Below, piece after piece: positions 8,104 to 15,764 of a DNA stretch of 64,000 bases. The position numbers and the translations under genes are program-made. How positions within the stretch are numbered: position 1 is the first letter of the stretch; each line of letters begins with the position of its first letter. The notes beneath the pieces were generated by a model. It was not told the DNA's origin. It ran no database searches and saw only the letters and a list, made by a program, of their open reading frames with translations. The stretch is from positions 186,001 through 250,000 of the forward strand of contig NZ_BMQJ01000006.1 in the NCBI RefSeq assembly GCF_014648055.1, in the 5' to 3' direction. The stretch is from Streptosporangium pseudovulgare (GTDB taxonomy: Bacteria; Actinomycetota; Actinomycetes; Streptosporangiales; Streptosporangiaceae).

Positions 8104-8862
8104 ATGCCCAAGAAGGACGGCCGTCCCCGTCACCAGCAGATCGCGGCGGAGCTGCGAGCCCTCATCATGTCGGGAGACCTGGCCCCGGGAACCCGCCTGC
8201 CGACCACGCAGCAGTTGATGGCCCAGTACGCGGTGACCAGCCAGACGGTGCAGCGCACGCTCAACGTCCTGAAGGACGAGAACTTTATCGTCGGCCGGGC
8301 CGGCGTCGGGGTCTACGTCCGTGACGAGCCTTCACTGGCCATCACCCCGGCGTCCTACATGACTCCGGCGGCTAGGGACGAGGCGTACCCGTGGATGACC
8401 GAGGCCGCGAAGCGCTCGCAGCGGGGGGCGATCCGGCTGCTCGGCGTCTCCGAGGTCGCACCGCCGGCGGCCGTGGCCGAGGCGCTCGGCCTGGACGACG
8501 GTGAGGCCGTCTCCCTGCGCCACCAGATGCTGCTGCTGGACGACCGGCCCGCCGAGCTGGCGTGGATCTATCACCCGCTGAGCATCGCCCAGGGCACTCC
8601 CCTCATGGACAGGAAACGCATACCCGGTGGCTCGCCCCGGCTGCTCGCCGAGCTCGGTCATCCGCCGCGGCAGTGGGTGGATCGGCTCTCCTCGCGCCTG
8701 CCCACCACGGAGGAGCTGGAGACGCTGGAACTGCCGGATGACGTGCCCGTACTCCGGACGCTCCGGGTCGTCTACACCGATGAGACGCGGCCGATCGAGG
8801 TGCAGGTCCTGGTCAAGGGCGGTCATCTCTACGAGCTGATGTACCGGCAGGACGTCGACTGA
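8104..8862 (+). CDS. GntR/HutC-family transcriptional regulator
   Basis: A 252-residue repressor-type protein. Residues 5-75 are the GntR winged helix (HQQIAAELRALIMSGDLAPGTRLPTTQQLMAQYAVTSQTVQRTL), and about 105-250 the UTRA effector domain. In AICEs such as pSAM2 a GntR regulator (KorSA) holds down replication and transfer genes; the same role is inferred here from position and from paired operator-like sites at 7523-7537 and 8908-8930 that flank the gene and its partner. The UTRA half is paralogous to the preceding gene, so the pair arose by duplication with loss of one DNA-binding domain. Confidence 0.93.
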   Translation: MPKKDGRPRHQQIAAELRALIMSGDLAPGTRLPTTQQLMAQYAVTSQTVQRTLNVLKDENFIVGRAGVGVYVRDEPSLAITPASYMTPAARDEAYPWMTEAAKRSQRGAIRLLGVSEVAPPAAVAEALGLDDGEAVSLRHQMLLLDDRPAELAWIYHPLSIAQGTPLMDRKRIPGGSPRLLAELGHPPRQWVDRLSSRLPTTEELETLELPDDVPVLRTLRVVYTDETRPIEVQVLVKGGHLYELMYRQDVD

Positions 8863-8907
8863 GAAGAGTCCCGCGAGGGCATCGACCTGGGAAAGTCGCG
8901 TTGAGAA

Positions 8908-8952
8908 CCTTGCTACCTTAGCGGCTAAGGAGTTATGGTCGGCTCGTACAAT
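8908..8952 (+). promoter_or_regulatory. Operator and promoter of the transfer operon
   Basis: CCTTAGC-G-GCTAAGG (8916-8930) is a perfect 7-1-7 dyad, overlapping the word CCTTGCTACCT shared with the site before the UTRA gene. A -10-like TACAAT follows at 8947-8952, so the dyad covers the -35 region, a normal place for repression. The 5' leader then runs to the ATG at 9045. Confidence 0.62.
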
Positions 8953-9044
8953 TGAAGAGGCCCCAGCGGGTTCTGCGAGAGGTGCGTCAACACCTCTCTC
9001 CGCCGGGGCCGTCGCATCAGCCCAACCTCGCCAAAGGAGCACTG

Positions 9045-9365
9045 ATGCAGGAGCAGACTATCTCCCCCGCTGTGCTGGAGATGGCCAGAGCCCTTGTCGC
9101 GGCCGGGTTCGCCGCGACCTCGGCCGAGCCTGCCAACGAGCCCGTCCCGCACCAGGAACGGCGCAAGCCGTACCGGGTCGCCGAGGTCGCGCGGATCCTC
9201 GACGTCCACCAGTCGACGGTCTACCGCGAGATCGAGTCCGGGCGCCTGCGGGCGTTCCGCGTCGGCAACCGGCGTGGCACGCTCCGGATCCCCGCCGACG
9301 CGTTCGAGGACTACCGCCTCCGCCTCGTTCTGGCCGCGTCCGAGACCCCGGATGAGGTGGCGTGA
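9045..9365 (+). CDS. Excisionase-like helix-turn-helix protein
   Basis: A 106-residue protein. Residues about 44-95 form a MerR/excisionase-type winged helix: PYRVAEVARILDVHQSTVYREI followed by GRLRAFRVGNRRGTLRIPADAFEDY. The N-terminal 40 residues are not recognised. AAAGGAG lies 5 nt before the ATG; an upstream TTG at 8952 falls within the promoter -10 and is excluded. In AICEs such small proteins (Xis) control excision direction of the integrase. It opens a tightly overlapping operon and is about 8 kb from the integrase, which is unusual because xis often abuts int. It could instead be a BldC-type regulator. Confidence 0.82.
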   Translation: MQEQTISPAVLEMARALVAAGFAATSAEPANEPVPHQERRKPYRVAEVARILDVHQSTVYREIESGRLRAFRVGNRRGTLRIPADAFEDYRLRLVLAASETPDEVA

Positions 9366-9366
9366 C

Positions 9367-9459
9367 ATGGCGCGCACTCACCGGAACCCCGCAGACGTCC
9401 GCCTCATCGCCCGTGCCCTCCGGCATGCCGGCCCGCGCGGCGGGCGGTGGGAGGCGTGA
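9367..9459 (+). CDS. 30-residue basic small protein
   Basis: A short reading frame beginning MARTHRNPADVRLIARALR, located 1 nt after the previous stop and overlapping the next gene as GTGA. The position in an unbroken chain of overlapping genes is the main support. It is rich in Arg and His; no family is recognised. It could act only to couple translation to the next gene. Confidence 0.45.
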   Translation: MARTHRNPADVRLIARALRHAGPRGGRWEA

Positions 9460-10613
9460 ACGAGACGACCGCGACCTCCCCTGTCCCGCCGCGCCATCCG
9501 TCGGCCGTTCCCACCCGTCCCCGGACGAAGGCGCAGCGGCTCGCGGCCGCCGCCCGATCGGCCGCCGACGTCCGTGCCTACCAGGTCGACCCCGACGTGG
9601 TGGCGCTGCGCATCGAGCGCATGCGCGCCTGGGTCGACCGGCTCATCTGGACCGGCATGATCCTGGGCCTGGCGTTCACCGCCGTCAACGTCCAGCAGTT
9701 CGCCGCTGGAGACGCCGAGCGGTACTCCCTGGCCTGGTGGTCCGCCTGGCTGCTGGATCCGCTGGTCTCCCTCATCCTGATCGGCGCGCTGATCGGCGAG
9801 CAGGTCATCAGCCGTCACCAGCTCAGGGCCGGCCCCTGGGTGCGGGCGCTGAAGTGGGTGGCCCTCACCGCCACGTACACGATGAACACCTGGGAGGCGT
9901 GGGCGGCCCTGAGCCCCGCGCTGATCCTTCTGCACTCGGTTCCGCCGATCATGGTGTTCGTCGCCGCCGAGGCCGTCAGCGACCTGCGGTACTGGATCAC
10001 CGAGGCGGTGAACGTCGCCTACCGCGTCACCGCCGAACACGCGCTGAGCGTCCAGGCGGAGCCGGTCCATACGGACCTCACCCCGGTCGGGCCCGTCCCA
10101 GCGGTGGAGGCCCGTACGGATGCCGAAGGCGGCGCCCGTACGGAACCGAAGGAAGCACCCCGTACGGACGCGGAGGACGCGCGGCCCGTACGGCTGGAGC
10201 CCCGTACGGCCCCGGCCCTGACTCCGACGCCGGTCGACCGCGACGCCGTCGTGGCGGACCTCCGCAACCAGATCCTTGCCGCCGCCGGGCGCGGGGAGAA
10301 GTGGACCCCTGACTACTCCGACCTGGAGTTCCGCACCGGCCGCCGCCGGTCCTGGTGTGAGAAGGCCGTGCGCGACGCCCGCAACGGCGTGATCGGCGCG
10401 GACGGCGACCGGCCCCGTACGGCTCCGGTCGACCCGGCGGACGAGGACGTCCGTACGGAGACACGAGGCGATGGCCGTACAGACGCGGAGACCGCGAGGG
10501 AGACCGTCCGCGCTCTCCGTACGGGCCGCGAGGACGAACACCCCGTACGGCCCGCGCCGAGCCGTACGGACGACGGCGAAGGCGACGAGACCCGTACGGA
10601 GGAGGCGGCATGA
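9456..10613 (+). CDS. DUF2637-like membrane protein with long charged tail
   Basis: A 385-residue protein. Residues about 60-190 hold four hydrophobic segments (LIWTGMILGLAF, WLLDPLVSLILIGALI, LKWVALTATYTM, LILLHSVPPIMVFVAAEAV), resembling the DUF2637 family common in actinomycete plasmids and AICEs, where such membrane proteins are associated with transfer or spread. From about 205 to the end it is Arg/Thr/Asp/Glu rich, except for a short helix-turn-helix-like patch (DLEFRTGRRRSWCEKAVRDARNG). The tail's DNA carries eleven exact copies of CCGTACGG. GTG at 9456 overlaps the preceding stop; an alternative GTG is at 9447. The 3' end overlaps the next gene by ATGA. Confidence 0.78.
   Translation: MNETTATSPVPPRHPSAVPTRPRTKAQRLAAAARSAADVRAYQVDPDVVALRIERMRAWVDRLIWTGMILGLAFTAVNVQQFAAGDAERYSLAWWSAWLLDPLVSLILIGALIGEQVISRHQLRAGPWVRALKWVALTATYTMNTWEAWAALSPALILLHSVPPIMVFVAAEAVSDLRYWITEAVNVAYRVTAEHALSVQAEPVHTDLTPVGPVPAVEARTDAEGGARTEPKEAPRTDAEDARPVRLEPRTAPALTPTPVDRDAVVADLRNQILAAAGRGEKWTPDYSDLEFRTGRRRSWCEKAVRDARNGVIGADGDRPRTAPVDPADEDVRTETRGDGRTDAETARETVRALRTGREDEHPVRPAPSRTDDGEGDETRTEEAA
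10112..10599. repeat. Eleven copies of the palindrome CCGTACGG within 488 bp
   Basis: Exact copies start at 10112, 10136, 10160, 10186, 10202, 10415, 10451, 10517, 10543, 10562 and 10592; near copies are at 10067 and 10475. The first spacings are 24, 24 and 26 bp. Most copies read Arg-Thr, but those at 10186 and 10543 fall in another frame and read Pro-Val-Arg, so the DNA word and not the dipeptide is conserved. Only about a dozen further copies were noticed in the rest of the window. Confidence 0.85.
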
Positions 10614-11017
10614 GCGCCCGTCGGATCACCCAGGACCTGACCCTGTGGGCGGCCGACCGCCCCGACTGCCCGCTCGCGGCGGTGCTGTCCTACGACGCCG
10701 CCGACCCGTGCGCGGTCCGCCTGGCCTTCGTGCAGGGTCACCGTGAGACCGTTGTCTACGGGTTCGCCCGGGACCTGCTGGCGGACGGCCTGCACGGTCC
10801 CGCCGGGCAGTGCGACGTGATCGTGGGACCGCACGAGCACGGCACCCATCTGGTCGTCGTCCTGCGTCCCGAGTACGGCTACCCGTTCGTCGTCTACGCC
10901 CTCCGCGACCAGGTCGAGGACTTCGTCGACCGGATGTACCGGCTGGTCCCGATGGGGTGCGAGAGGGTCGACGTCGACGCCTGGATCGAGCGGATCCTCG
11001 GGGAGGTGGCCTCGTGA
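10610..11017 (+). CDS. SsgA-like (SALP) sporulation/cell-division regulator
   Basis: A 135-residue protein of normal SsgA-family length. Family features visible are LSYDAADPCAVRLAF near residues 27-41, FARDLLADGL at about 53-62 and the GDVxVxP-like segment reading CDVIVGPHEHG. SsgA-like proteins help place septa and peptidoglycan enzymes in sporulating actinomycetes. Copies on mobile elements are common and may couple transfer or maintenance to sporulation septation; that is inference. It overlaps the genes on both sides by 4 nt. Confidence 0.86.
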   Translation: MSARRITQDLTLWAADRPDCPLAAVLSYDAADPCAVRLAFVQGHRETVVYGFARDLLADGLHGPAGQCDVIVGPHEHGTHLVVVLRPEYGYPFVVYALRDQVEDFVDRMYRLVPMGCERVDVDAWIERILGEVAS

Positions 11018-11697
11018 GCTCCCTGAGCGAGGCCACCGCCCGCGGTTCGACCGTCGAGGACCGCCTGGCGCTGCTGCAGGCCACCTACGTCCAGCTTCTG
11101 GCGGCCGCCCGCGCCTGCGTGGCCGCCGAGCGGCTCGGCGAGGCCGACCCCGTCGGCTACGTGCGGGAGCTGCTCGCCGACAACGGCCAGCTGCCGCCGG
11201 TCGGGGTGCGCCCGTCGCACCTGCTGGCCGACACCTCGGCCGCCGGGGACAACCCCGTCTACGAGAGGTCCTTCGCCGGTCGCGCGGAATCCGTCCCGCA
11301 GGTCCGCCGGTTCGTGACGACGCTGCTGAGAGGCTGCCCGCGCGCCGAGGACGCCGCGTTGTGCGCCTCGGAGCTGGCCTCCAACGCGCTGCTGCACACC
11401 CGCTCCGGCCGGGCCGGCGGCCGGTTCGTCGTCCGGCTGCAGGTGTGCGGCCAGGTCTGCGTCCGGATCACCGTCGCCGACCAGGGTGTGGACGACGGTC
11501 AGGACGAGCAGCCGGGGGAGACCGGCACGCGGGATCCGGAGCTGACCCGCCCGGCCGGAGAGGGCGGGTACGGCCTGGCCGTCGTGCGCGCGCTGGCGGG
11601 CGGCGGGCCGGGCCTGACCTGGCGGCGCACACCGGCGGGCGGTGTCGCCTCCTGCATGCTCGCCTGGCCCGCCCAGGTGACGGGGGTGAGCGCGTGA
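11014..11697 (+). CDS. GHKL ATP-binding protein (RsbW-like anti-sigma type)
   Basis: A 227-residue protein. Residues about 85-225 show the Bergerat ATP-binding fold of anti-sigma kinases: ALCASELASNALLHTRSG (N box), a VRITVADQG segment (G1 box) and GGYGLAVVRALA (G2 box). The first 80 residues are helical and of unknown function. Such stand-alone ATPases in actinomycetes usually control sigma or anti-anti-sigma partners. None is encoded nearby, so the target is unknown. The GTG start overlaps the previous stop as GTGA. Confidence 0.85.
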   Translation: MSSLSEATARGSTVEDRLALLQATYVQLLAAARACVAAERLGEADPVGYVRELLADNGQLPPVGVRPSHLLADTSAAGDNPVYERSFAGRAESVPQVRRFVTTLLRGCPRAEDAALCASELASNALLHTRSGRAGGRFVVRLQVCGQVCVRITVADQGVDDGQDEQPGETGTRDPELTRPAGEGGYGLAVVRALAGGGPGLTWRRTPAGGVASCMLAWPAQVTGVSA

Positions 11698-12080
11698 TGA
11701 GCGGGCTTCCTCCTTCCCGGGGCGAGTCCGGCGAACCGGCCGTGGTCTACGTCGTCACCGACGCGGGGCGGCCGGCCGGGGAACGGCCCGGCGATCCGTA
11801 CGCCGCGCTGTGGGCCGTGCTGCGGCCGCTGCTCGTCCTGGCCCTGGTCGTGGTGCCGGTGCTGGCCACCACGGCCCTGCTGGCCGGGCTGCTGCTGGGC
11901 TGGCCGCCGGGCGCGCTGGCATCAGCCGCCTTCCTGGCCCTGCCGATCCTGGTCAACCTCACCGACCTGTTCGGCGCCCGGCTGGGCTGGCCTCCGCTGG
12001 CCTGGACCGCCGCCCGTATCGCGGAGAAACGCCGCCCCGCGCTGGCGGGGCCGACCGAGGAGACGCCGACCGATGACTGA
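11697..12080 (+). CDS. Small two-helix membrane protein of the transfer operon
   Basis: A 127-residue protein with two predicted membrane spans (about 45-67, LLVLALVVVPVLATTALLAGLL, and 70-90, a shorter Ala/Leu/Pro run). The ATG at 11697 shares bases with the preceding stop (TGATG); a GTG one codon earlier is also in frame. The 3' end overlaps the next gene by 8 nt. No family is recognised. Position and topology resemble the small Spd spread proteins of Streptomyces plasmids, but the sequence alone does not prove it. Confidence 0.7.
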   Translation: MSGLPPSRGESGEPAVVYVVTDAGRPAGERPGDPYAALWAVLRPLLVLALVVVPVLATTALLAGLLLGWPPGALASAAFLALPILVNLTDLFGARLGWPPLAWTAARIAEKRRPALAGPTEETPTDD

Positions 12081-12453
12081 GCAGAACACCGACCGCAAGA
12101 AGAGCTCGATCCCCGAGCTGTCGACGATCGAGCTGCGATCGACCGCCGCGCTGAAGCAGTACGTCGACGCGAGCCGGGCGCTGGCCCGGGAGTTCGCCGG
12201 CGAGTTGGAGTGGGCGGCCGAGGAGCTCACCGCGGTGCTGACCGTGACCGCCAGGGGCAACCCGTGGCTGATGGGGATGGACGTGAAGATCCGTGCCCGC
12301 CGGGTCGCGAACCGGGCTCGCCGAGCCTCCGAGCTGCAGCGCGGCAGCGCCGTCGAGATGGTCAAGCTCTGGCAGGACTTCCTGGTCCAGTTCGCGCCCG
12401 CCATCGAGAAGAAGCCCAACCCGAAGGTCAAGTCCTTCGACTTCGACGCCTGA
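12073..12453 (+). CDS. Conserved small soluble protein preceding the translocase (unknown)
   Basis: A 126-residue, highly charged, helical protein beginning MTEQNTDRKK. A notable segment is NPWLMGMDVKIRARRVANRARRA, followed by a Trp/Phe-rich end (LWQDFLVQFAPAIEKK). It shows no membrane helix or known motif. It overlaps the upstream gene by 8 nt and is separated from the translocase by 68 nt. Its position suggests an auxiliary transfer protein of the TraA type, but I do not recognise the family with confidence. Confidence 0.72.
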   Translation: MTEQNTDRKKSSIPELSTIELRSTAALKQYVDASRALAREFAGELEWAAEELTAVLTVTARGNPWLMGMDVKIRARRVANRARRASELQRGSAVEMVKLWQDFLVQFAPAIEKKPNPKVKSFDFDA

Positions 12454-12521
12454 GACGGGCGGTCGGCCTTCGTATCCGACGACGTCCGGCGCCCCGGCCA
12501 CGATCCGACAGGAGGACCACA

Positions 12522-14513
12522 ATGGGCCGCAGGAAGACCACCGCGCCCGCCCGCGCCATCACCGAGGGCGGCGTGATCTACGACAACGTCCTGGAACGCG
12601 TCGTCGCCGCCGGGATCGCCAAGGCCGCCCCGCACGCGGTGCCGTGGCTGGCGGGGGCCGGGATGGTCCCGGTGGCCGCCGCCACCCACGGCATGTGGGG
12701 CACCGCGGAGGCGCTGCCCTGGGCCTCGGCCGGCCTCGCCCTGTCCGGGGCCGGGCTGACGGCGGTGACGTGGGCCATCTCCCGCTACCGGCACGTGCTG
12801 GGCCGCCTGCAGTCCACCGGCACCACCGCCGTGGCGTCCGGGTGGCTGCTGGCCGCGACCATCACCGGGCCGACCGCCCGGCCGACCCTCGACTTCGGGC
12901 TGTGGCTCGGCGGGACGCTGGCGGCGGCGTGGAACATCCGCAACGTCGTCCGGCCGAACGACGCGGGCGATCTCGGCGGTGCGCTGCCCGCCGGCCGTGA
13001 CCTGTTCAAGCGGCTGCTGACCGGCACCGCGGAGAAGGCCGGGATGGAGGTGCGGGTCGGCTCCGTCACGGCCGAGCCGCACCGCATCACCGGCGCGGTC
13101 GAGCTGGCCGACGGCGACACGGTGGAGGACCTGCAGCGGAGCATCCCGGCCATGGAGGCCGCCGGGCGGCTGCCCACCGGGGCGCTGGTGGCCACCCCGA
13201 ACCCGGCCAACGCCGGGACTCCGACGGTCACGCTGTCGGACCCGCTGCTGCTGGAGGAGCCGATCCTGTGGCCGGGCCCGTCCCGGCCGGGCGGATCCAT
13301 CGCCGAGCCGCTGCGGATCGGCATCTTCCAGGACGGCACGACCTTCGAGATCTGCCTCGTCGGCTCCCACCTGCAGATCATGGGCATGACCGGATCGGCC
13401 AAGTCGACCGGCGGCGGCTGGACGATCCTGGGCGAGATCATCACTCGCCGCGACGTCGTGGTCCTCTTCGTCGACGTCACCAAGGGCGAGCAGACGGTCG
13501 GGCCGCTGCGCCCGGCCCTGCACCGGGTGGAGTCCACCGTCTCCGGCGCCAGGACCCTCATGGGCGAGCTGTCGGCGATCCTGGCCGAGCGCACCAACGA
13601 CCTGGCCGCGCGGGACCTGCTCAAGTGGGCGCCGGGCTGCGGCCTGCCGTACATGGTGCTGTGGATCGAGGAGGCGGCCGACGTCTTCGACCACATCGAC
13701 ATGGAGGAGTTCATCAACCTCATGCGGGCCATCCGCTCGGCGGGCGGCTCGATCGTCTGGTCGCTGCAGCGGGCCGACTCCACGCAGATGCCGACCATGG
13801 TCAAGGGCCAGGGCGGCGCGTGGATGTGCTTCGGCGTCGCCAACGGCCACGACGCCGGGTGGGGCCTGTCGGACGCGCAGCGAGACGCGGGGGCGGCGCC
13901 CGAACGGTGGAAGAACACCAACCCCGGCAAGGTCTACGCCGAGGTGCCCGGCGTGGCTCCGGAGCGGATCGCGATGGCGGCCCGCGTCTACGACTGGGGG
14001 ACCACCGACGAGCGCCGGGTGGCCGCCATGCGCGCCCACGCCGCCGCCTGGCCCGCCGCGGCCAAGCCGGTGGACGCCACCACCGCCAGGCTCTGCCGTA
14101 CCGGTCCCCACCACCCCGCGGACGGAGCCGGGATCCTCACCGCGGTCCCGGCCGCCGCTGACGACGACCTGGAGGTCACCGCCGTGACGACCGAGTACCT
14201 GCGCACCGAGGACCCCGACCCCGGCCGGCCTCAGCCGGACATCGACGCCGAGCTCGACGACGTCGAGGACACCCCGCTCGGCGAGCCGGTCAAGCTCAGC
14301 CCCGCCGAGGCCCGCGAGGTCCTGGACCGGGCCCTGGCCGCGCTCGCCGACGGCCGTCCCTTCGCGCCCCGGGACCTCGGCCACGTCCTGGACGCCACCG
14401 GCATGGGCCGCGCCTGGATCCAGAAGTCGCTCAAGGCCCGGGTCGAGGCCGGAGAGCTGGAACACGACCCGGAGCGGGGCACCTACCGCGTCCGCGCTCT
14501 CGCGGCCGCCTAG
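12522..14513 (+). CDS. FtsK/SpoIIIE-type conjugative DNA translocase (TraB-like)
   Basis: A 663-residue protein that would pump double-stranded element DNA to the recipient mycelium, the AICE mode of conjugation. Residues about 25-150 contain hydrophobic membrane segments. The ATPase core has Walker A GMTGSAKST with Lys294 and Walker B VLWIEE with Glu383-Glu384. An alanine replaces the glycine that normally precedes the Walker A lysine. The last about 60 residues (FAPRDLGHVLDATGMGRAWIQKSL) look like a winged helix, as in the FtsK gamma and TraB DNA-recognition domains. A strong AGGAGG lies 7 nt before the ATG. Repeats that could be its recognition sites lie right after the gene. Confidence 0.9.
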   Translation: MGRRKTTAPARAITEGGVIYDNVLERVVAAGIAKAAPHAVPWLAGAGMVPVAAATHGMWGTAEALPWASAGLALSGAGLTAVTWAISRYRHVLGRLQSTGTTAVASGWLLAATITGPTARPTLDFGLWLGGTLAAAWNIRNVVRPNDAGDLGGALPAGRDLFKRLLTGTAEKAGMEVRVGSVTAEPHRITGAVELADGDTVEDLQRSIPAMEAAGRLPTGALVATPNPANAGTPTVTLSDPLLLEEPILWPGPSRPGGSIAEPLRIGIFQDGTTFEICLVGSHLQIMGMTGSAKSTGGGWTILGEIITRRDVVVLFVDVTKGEQTVGPLRPALHRVESTVSGARTLMGELSAILAERTNDLAARDLLKWAPGCGLPYMVLWIEEAADVFDHIDMEEFINLMRAIRSAGGSIVWSLQRADSTQMPTMVKGQGGAWMCFGVANGHDAGWGLSDAQRDAGAAPERWKNTNPGKVYAEVPGVAPERIAMAARVYDWGTTDERRVAAMRAHAAAWPAAAKPVDATTARLCRTGPHHPADGAGILTAVPAAADDDLEVTAVTTEYLRTEDPDPGRPQPDIDAELDDVEDTPLGEPVKLSPAEAREVLDRALAALADGRPFAPRDLGHVLDATGMGRAWIQKSLKARVEAGELEHDPERGTYRVRALAAA

Positions 14514-14561
14514 CAAGATCACTTGAAGACGTGCCGTGCGCCCGATCCCGGAGCGGCGCCC

Positions 14562-14733
14562 GTGACAGGGGCCGGGGTGTCACGACCGGCGTGACAGGTG
14601 GAGAACCACAGGTCAGCGACGCTGTGACACCCCGTGACACCCCTTCGTGACACCTCCCGTGACAGCAGACACAACGGGACGAATCTCCGGCATGACGTCC
14701 GCGTGACACCCCGGCCGACCGGCCCGTGACACC
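14562..14733. repeat. Eight GTGACA direct repeats after the translocase, candidate transfer locus
   Basis: GTGACA begins at 14562, 14591, 14624, 14634, 14647, 14659, 14703 and 14726; five extend to GTGACACC. An extra GTGTCAC lies at 14577-14583. The gap 14514-14761 has no supported gene. In Streptomyces plasmids the clt locus with short TraB recognition repeats lies beside traB, so position and copy number fit a clt. Confidence 0.65.
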
Positions 14734-14761
14734 CGACCGAACCCCGAACGAGGAGACACCG

Positions 14762-15661
14762 GTGATCCACCGACCAGACCCCGGCGAAGCCGCCGGACCA
14801 CGCCACACCGCTCTCGGCGATGCCCTGTTCGCCCGCGCCGCTCGCACCGACCTGACCCCGATGATCCGCTACGCCGCAGCCGAGGAAGCCGCCGCGCGCG
14901 CCGGCCGCCGCGCCCCGGCACGCGCGGGCAACGATCTGGAGGGTCTAACCGGTCTGGCGTGGGCCCTGCACCGGGCCGCCGGGCTGCCCGGCGTCCTGGT
15001 CCACATCGACGATGAGCTCGGCGACAACGCCGCGGCCGTCGACACCGGACGCTGCCACCGGACCCCGATGGTGGAACTCGGCTCCGGCCTGCTGGACGGC
15101 CCCGCCGACGTGCTGGCCGCGACCCTGGCCCACGAGATCGCCCACGTGGCACTCGGCCACCACGACCGGCGACGGATCCCGTGGGCCGAACGGACCTGTG
15201 CCGTTGCGGGAACGGCCGCAGCCATCGCCCTCGTCACCTCCCAGGTGATGTTCGGCATCGCGGCCGCGGTGGTGGCCGCCGGAGCCCACCTGCTCGGCGC
15301 CTACTGGGCGCGCCGCCAGGAGTACGCCGCGGACGCCCGAGGCGCCGGCCTGCTGGACGAGATCGGCCTGCCCGGCGCCTCGGCCATGAGCGCCATGCTC
15401 CATGGGCTGGAGGCCCATGAGAGCACCGCTTATCGGCGGGGCGGATGGATCGGAGCCACCCACCCGACCTCCCGGCAGCGCCGTCGCGCGCTCGTCCTGC
15501 CGCCGCGTCGCATCCGGTGGGCATCGATCGGGATCTGCCGTTCGACCGGCCACCGCGTCGGCACCGCGGGCCACCGCCACGCCCACAGGGCCCTCGGCGG
15601 CCCCCGCTGCCTGCCGACCTCCTGGCGGTGGCTGCCCACCCTGCACCGGCCCGACCGCTGA
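14762..15661 (+). CDS. M48-family membrane metallopeptidase (HtpX-like)
   Basis: A 299-residue protein. The zinc motif HEIAH sits in LAHEIAHVALGHH (about residues 124-136), and the third ligand Glu in ARRQEYAADARG (about 184-195). Two hydrophobic helices lie between them (about 145-180), as in HtpX/Ste24-like membrane proteases. The C-terminal 50 residues are Arg/His rich and unusual for the family. AGGAG lies 7 nt before the GTG start. It is followed by the Pycsar-effector-like gene about 100 bp later. Within the element this looks like cargo, possibly a stress or defence pair; that role is inference. Confidence 0.86.
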   Translation: MIHRPDPGEAAGPRHTALGDALFARAARTDLTPMIRYAAAEEAAARAGRRAPARAGNDLEGLTGLAWALHRAAGLPGVLVHIDDELGDNAAAVDTGRCHRTPMVELGSGLLDGPADVLAATLAHEIAHVALGHHDRRRIPWAERTCAVAGTAAAIALVTSQVMFGIAAAVVAAGAHLLGAYWARRQEYAADARGAGLLDEIGLPGASAMSAMLHGLEAHESTAYRRGGWIGATHPTSRQRRRALVLPPRRIRWASIGICRSTGHRVGTAGHRHAHRALGGPRCLPTSWRWLPTLHRPDR

Positions 15662-15764
15662 CCCTCCGGACGGGCGCGCACCAGCGTGGTCACTCCGCCA
15701 AGAACGCCCACGCCGGGCGCGCCCGCTCGCCCCGCTCATCCATCCAGATCAGGAGGCACATCCA

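Noticed and set aside
8952..9044. Upstream TTG start for the excisionase-like gene
   Set aside because: The TTG overlaps the -10 hexamer TACAAT, while ATG 9045 has a clear AAAGGAG.
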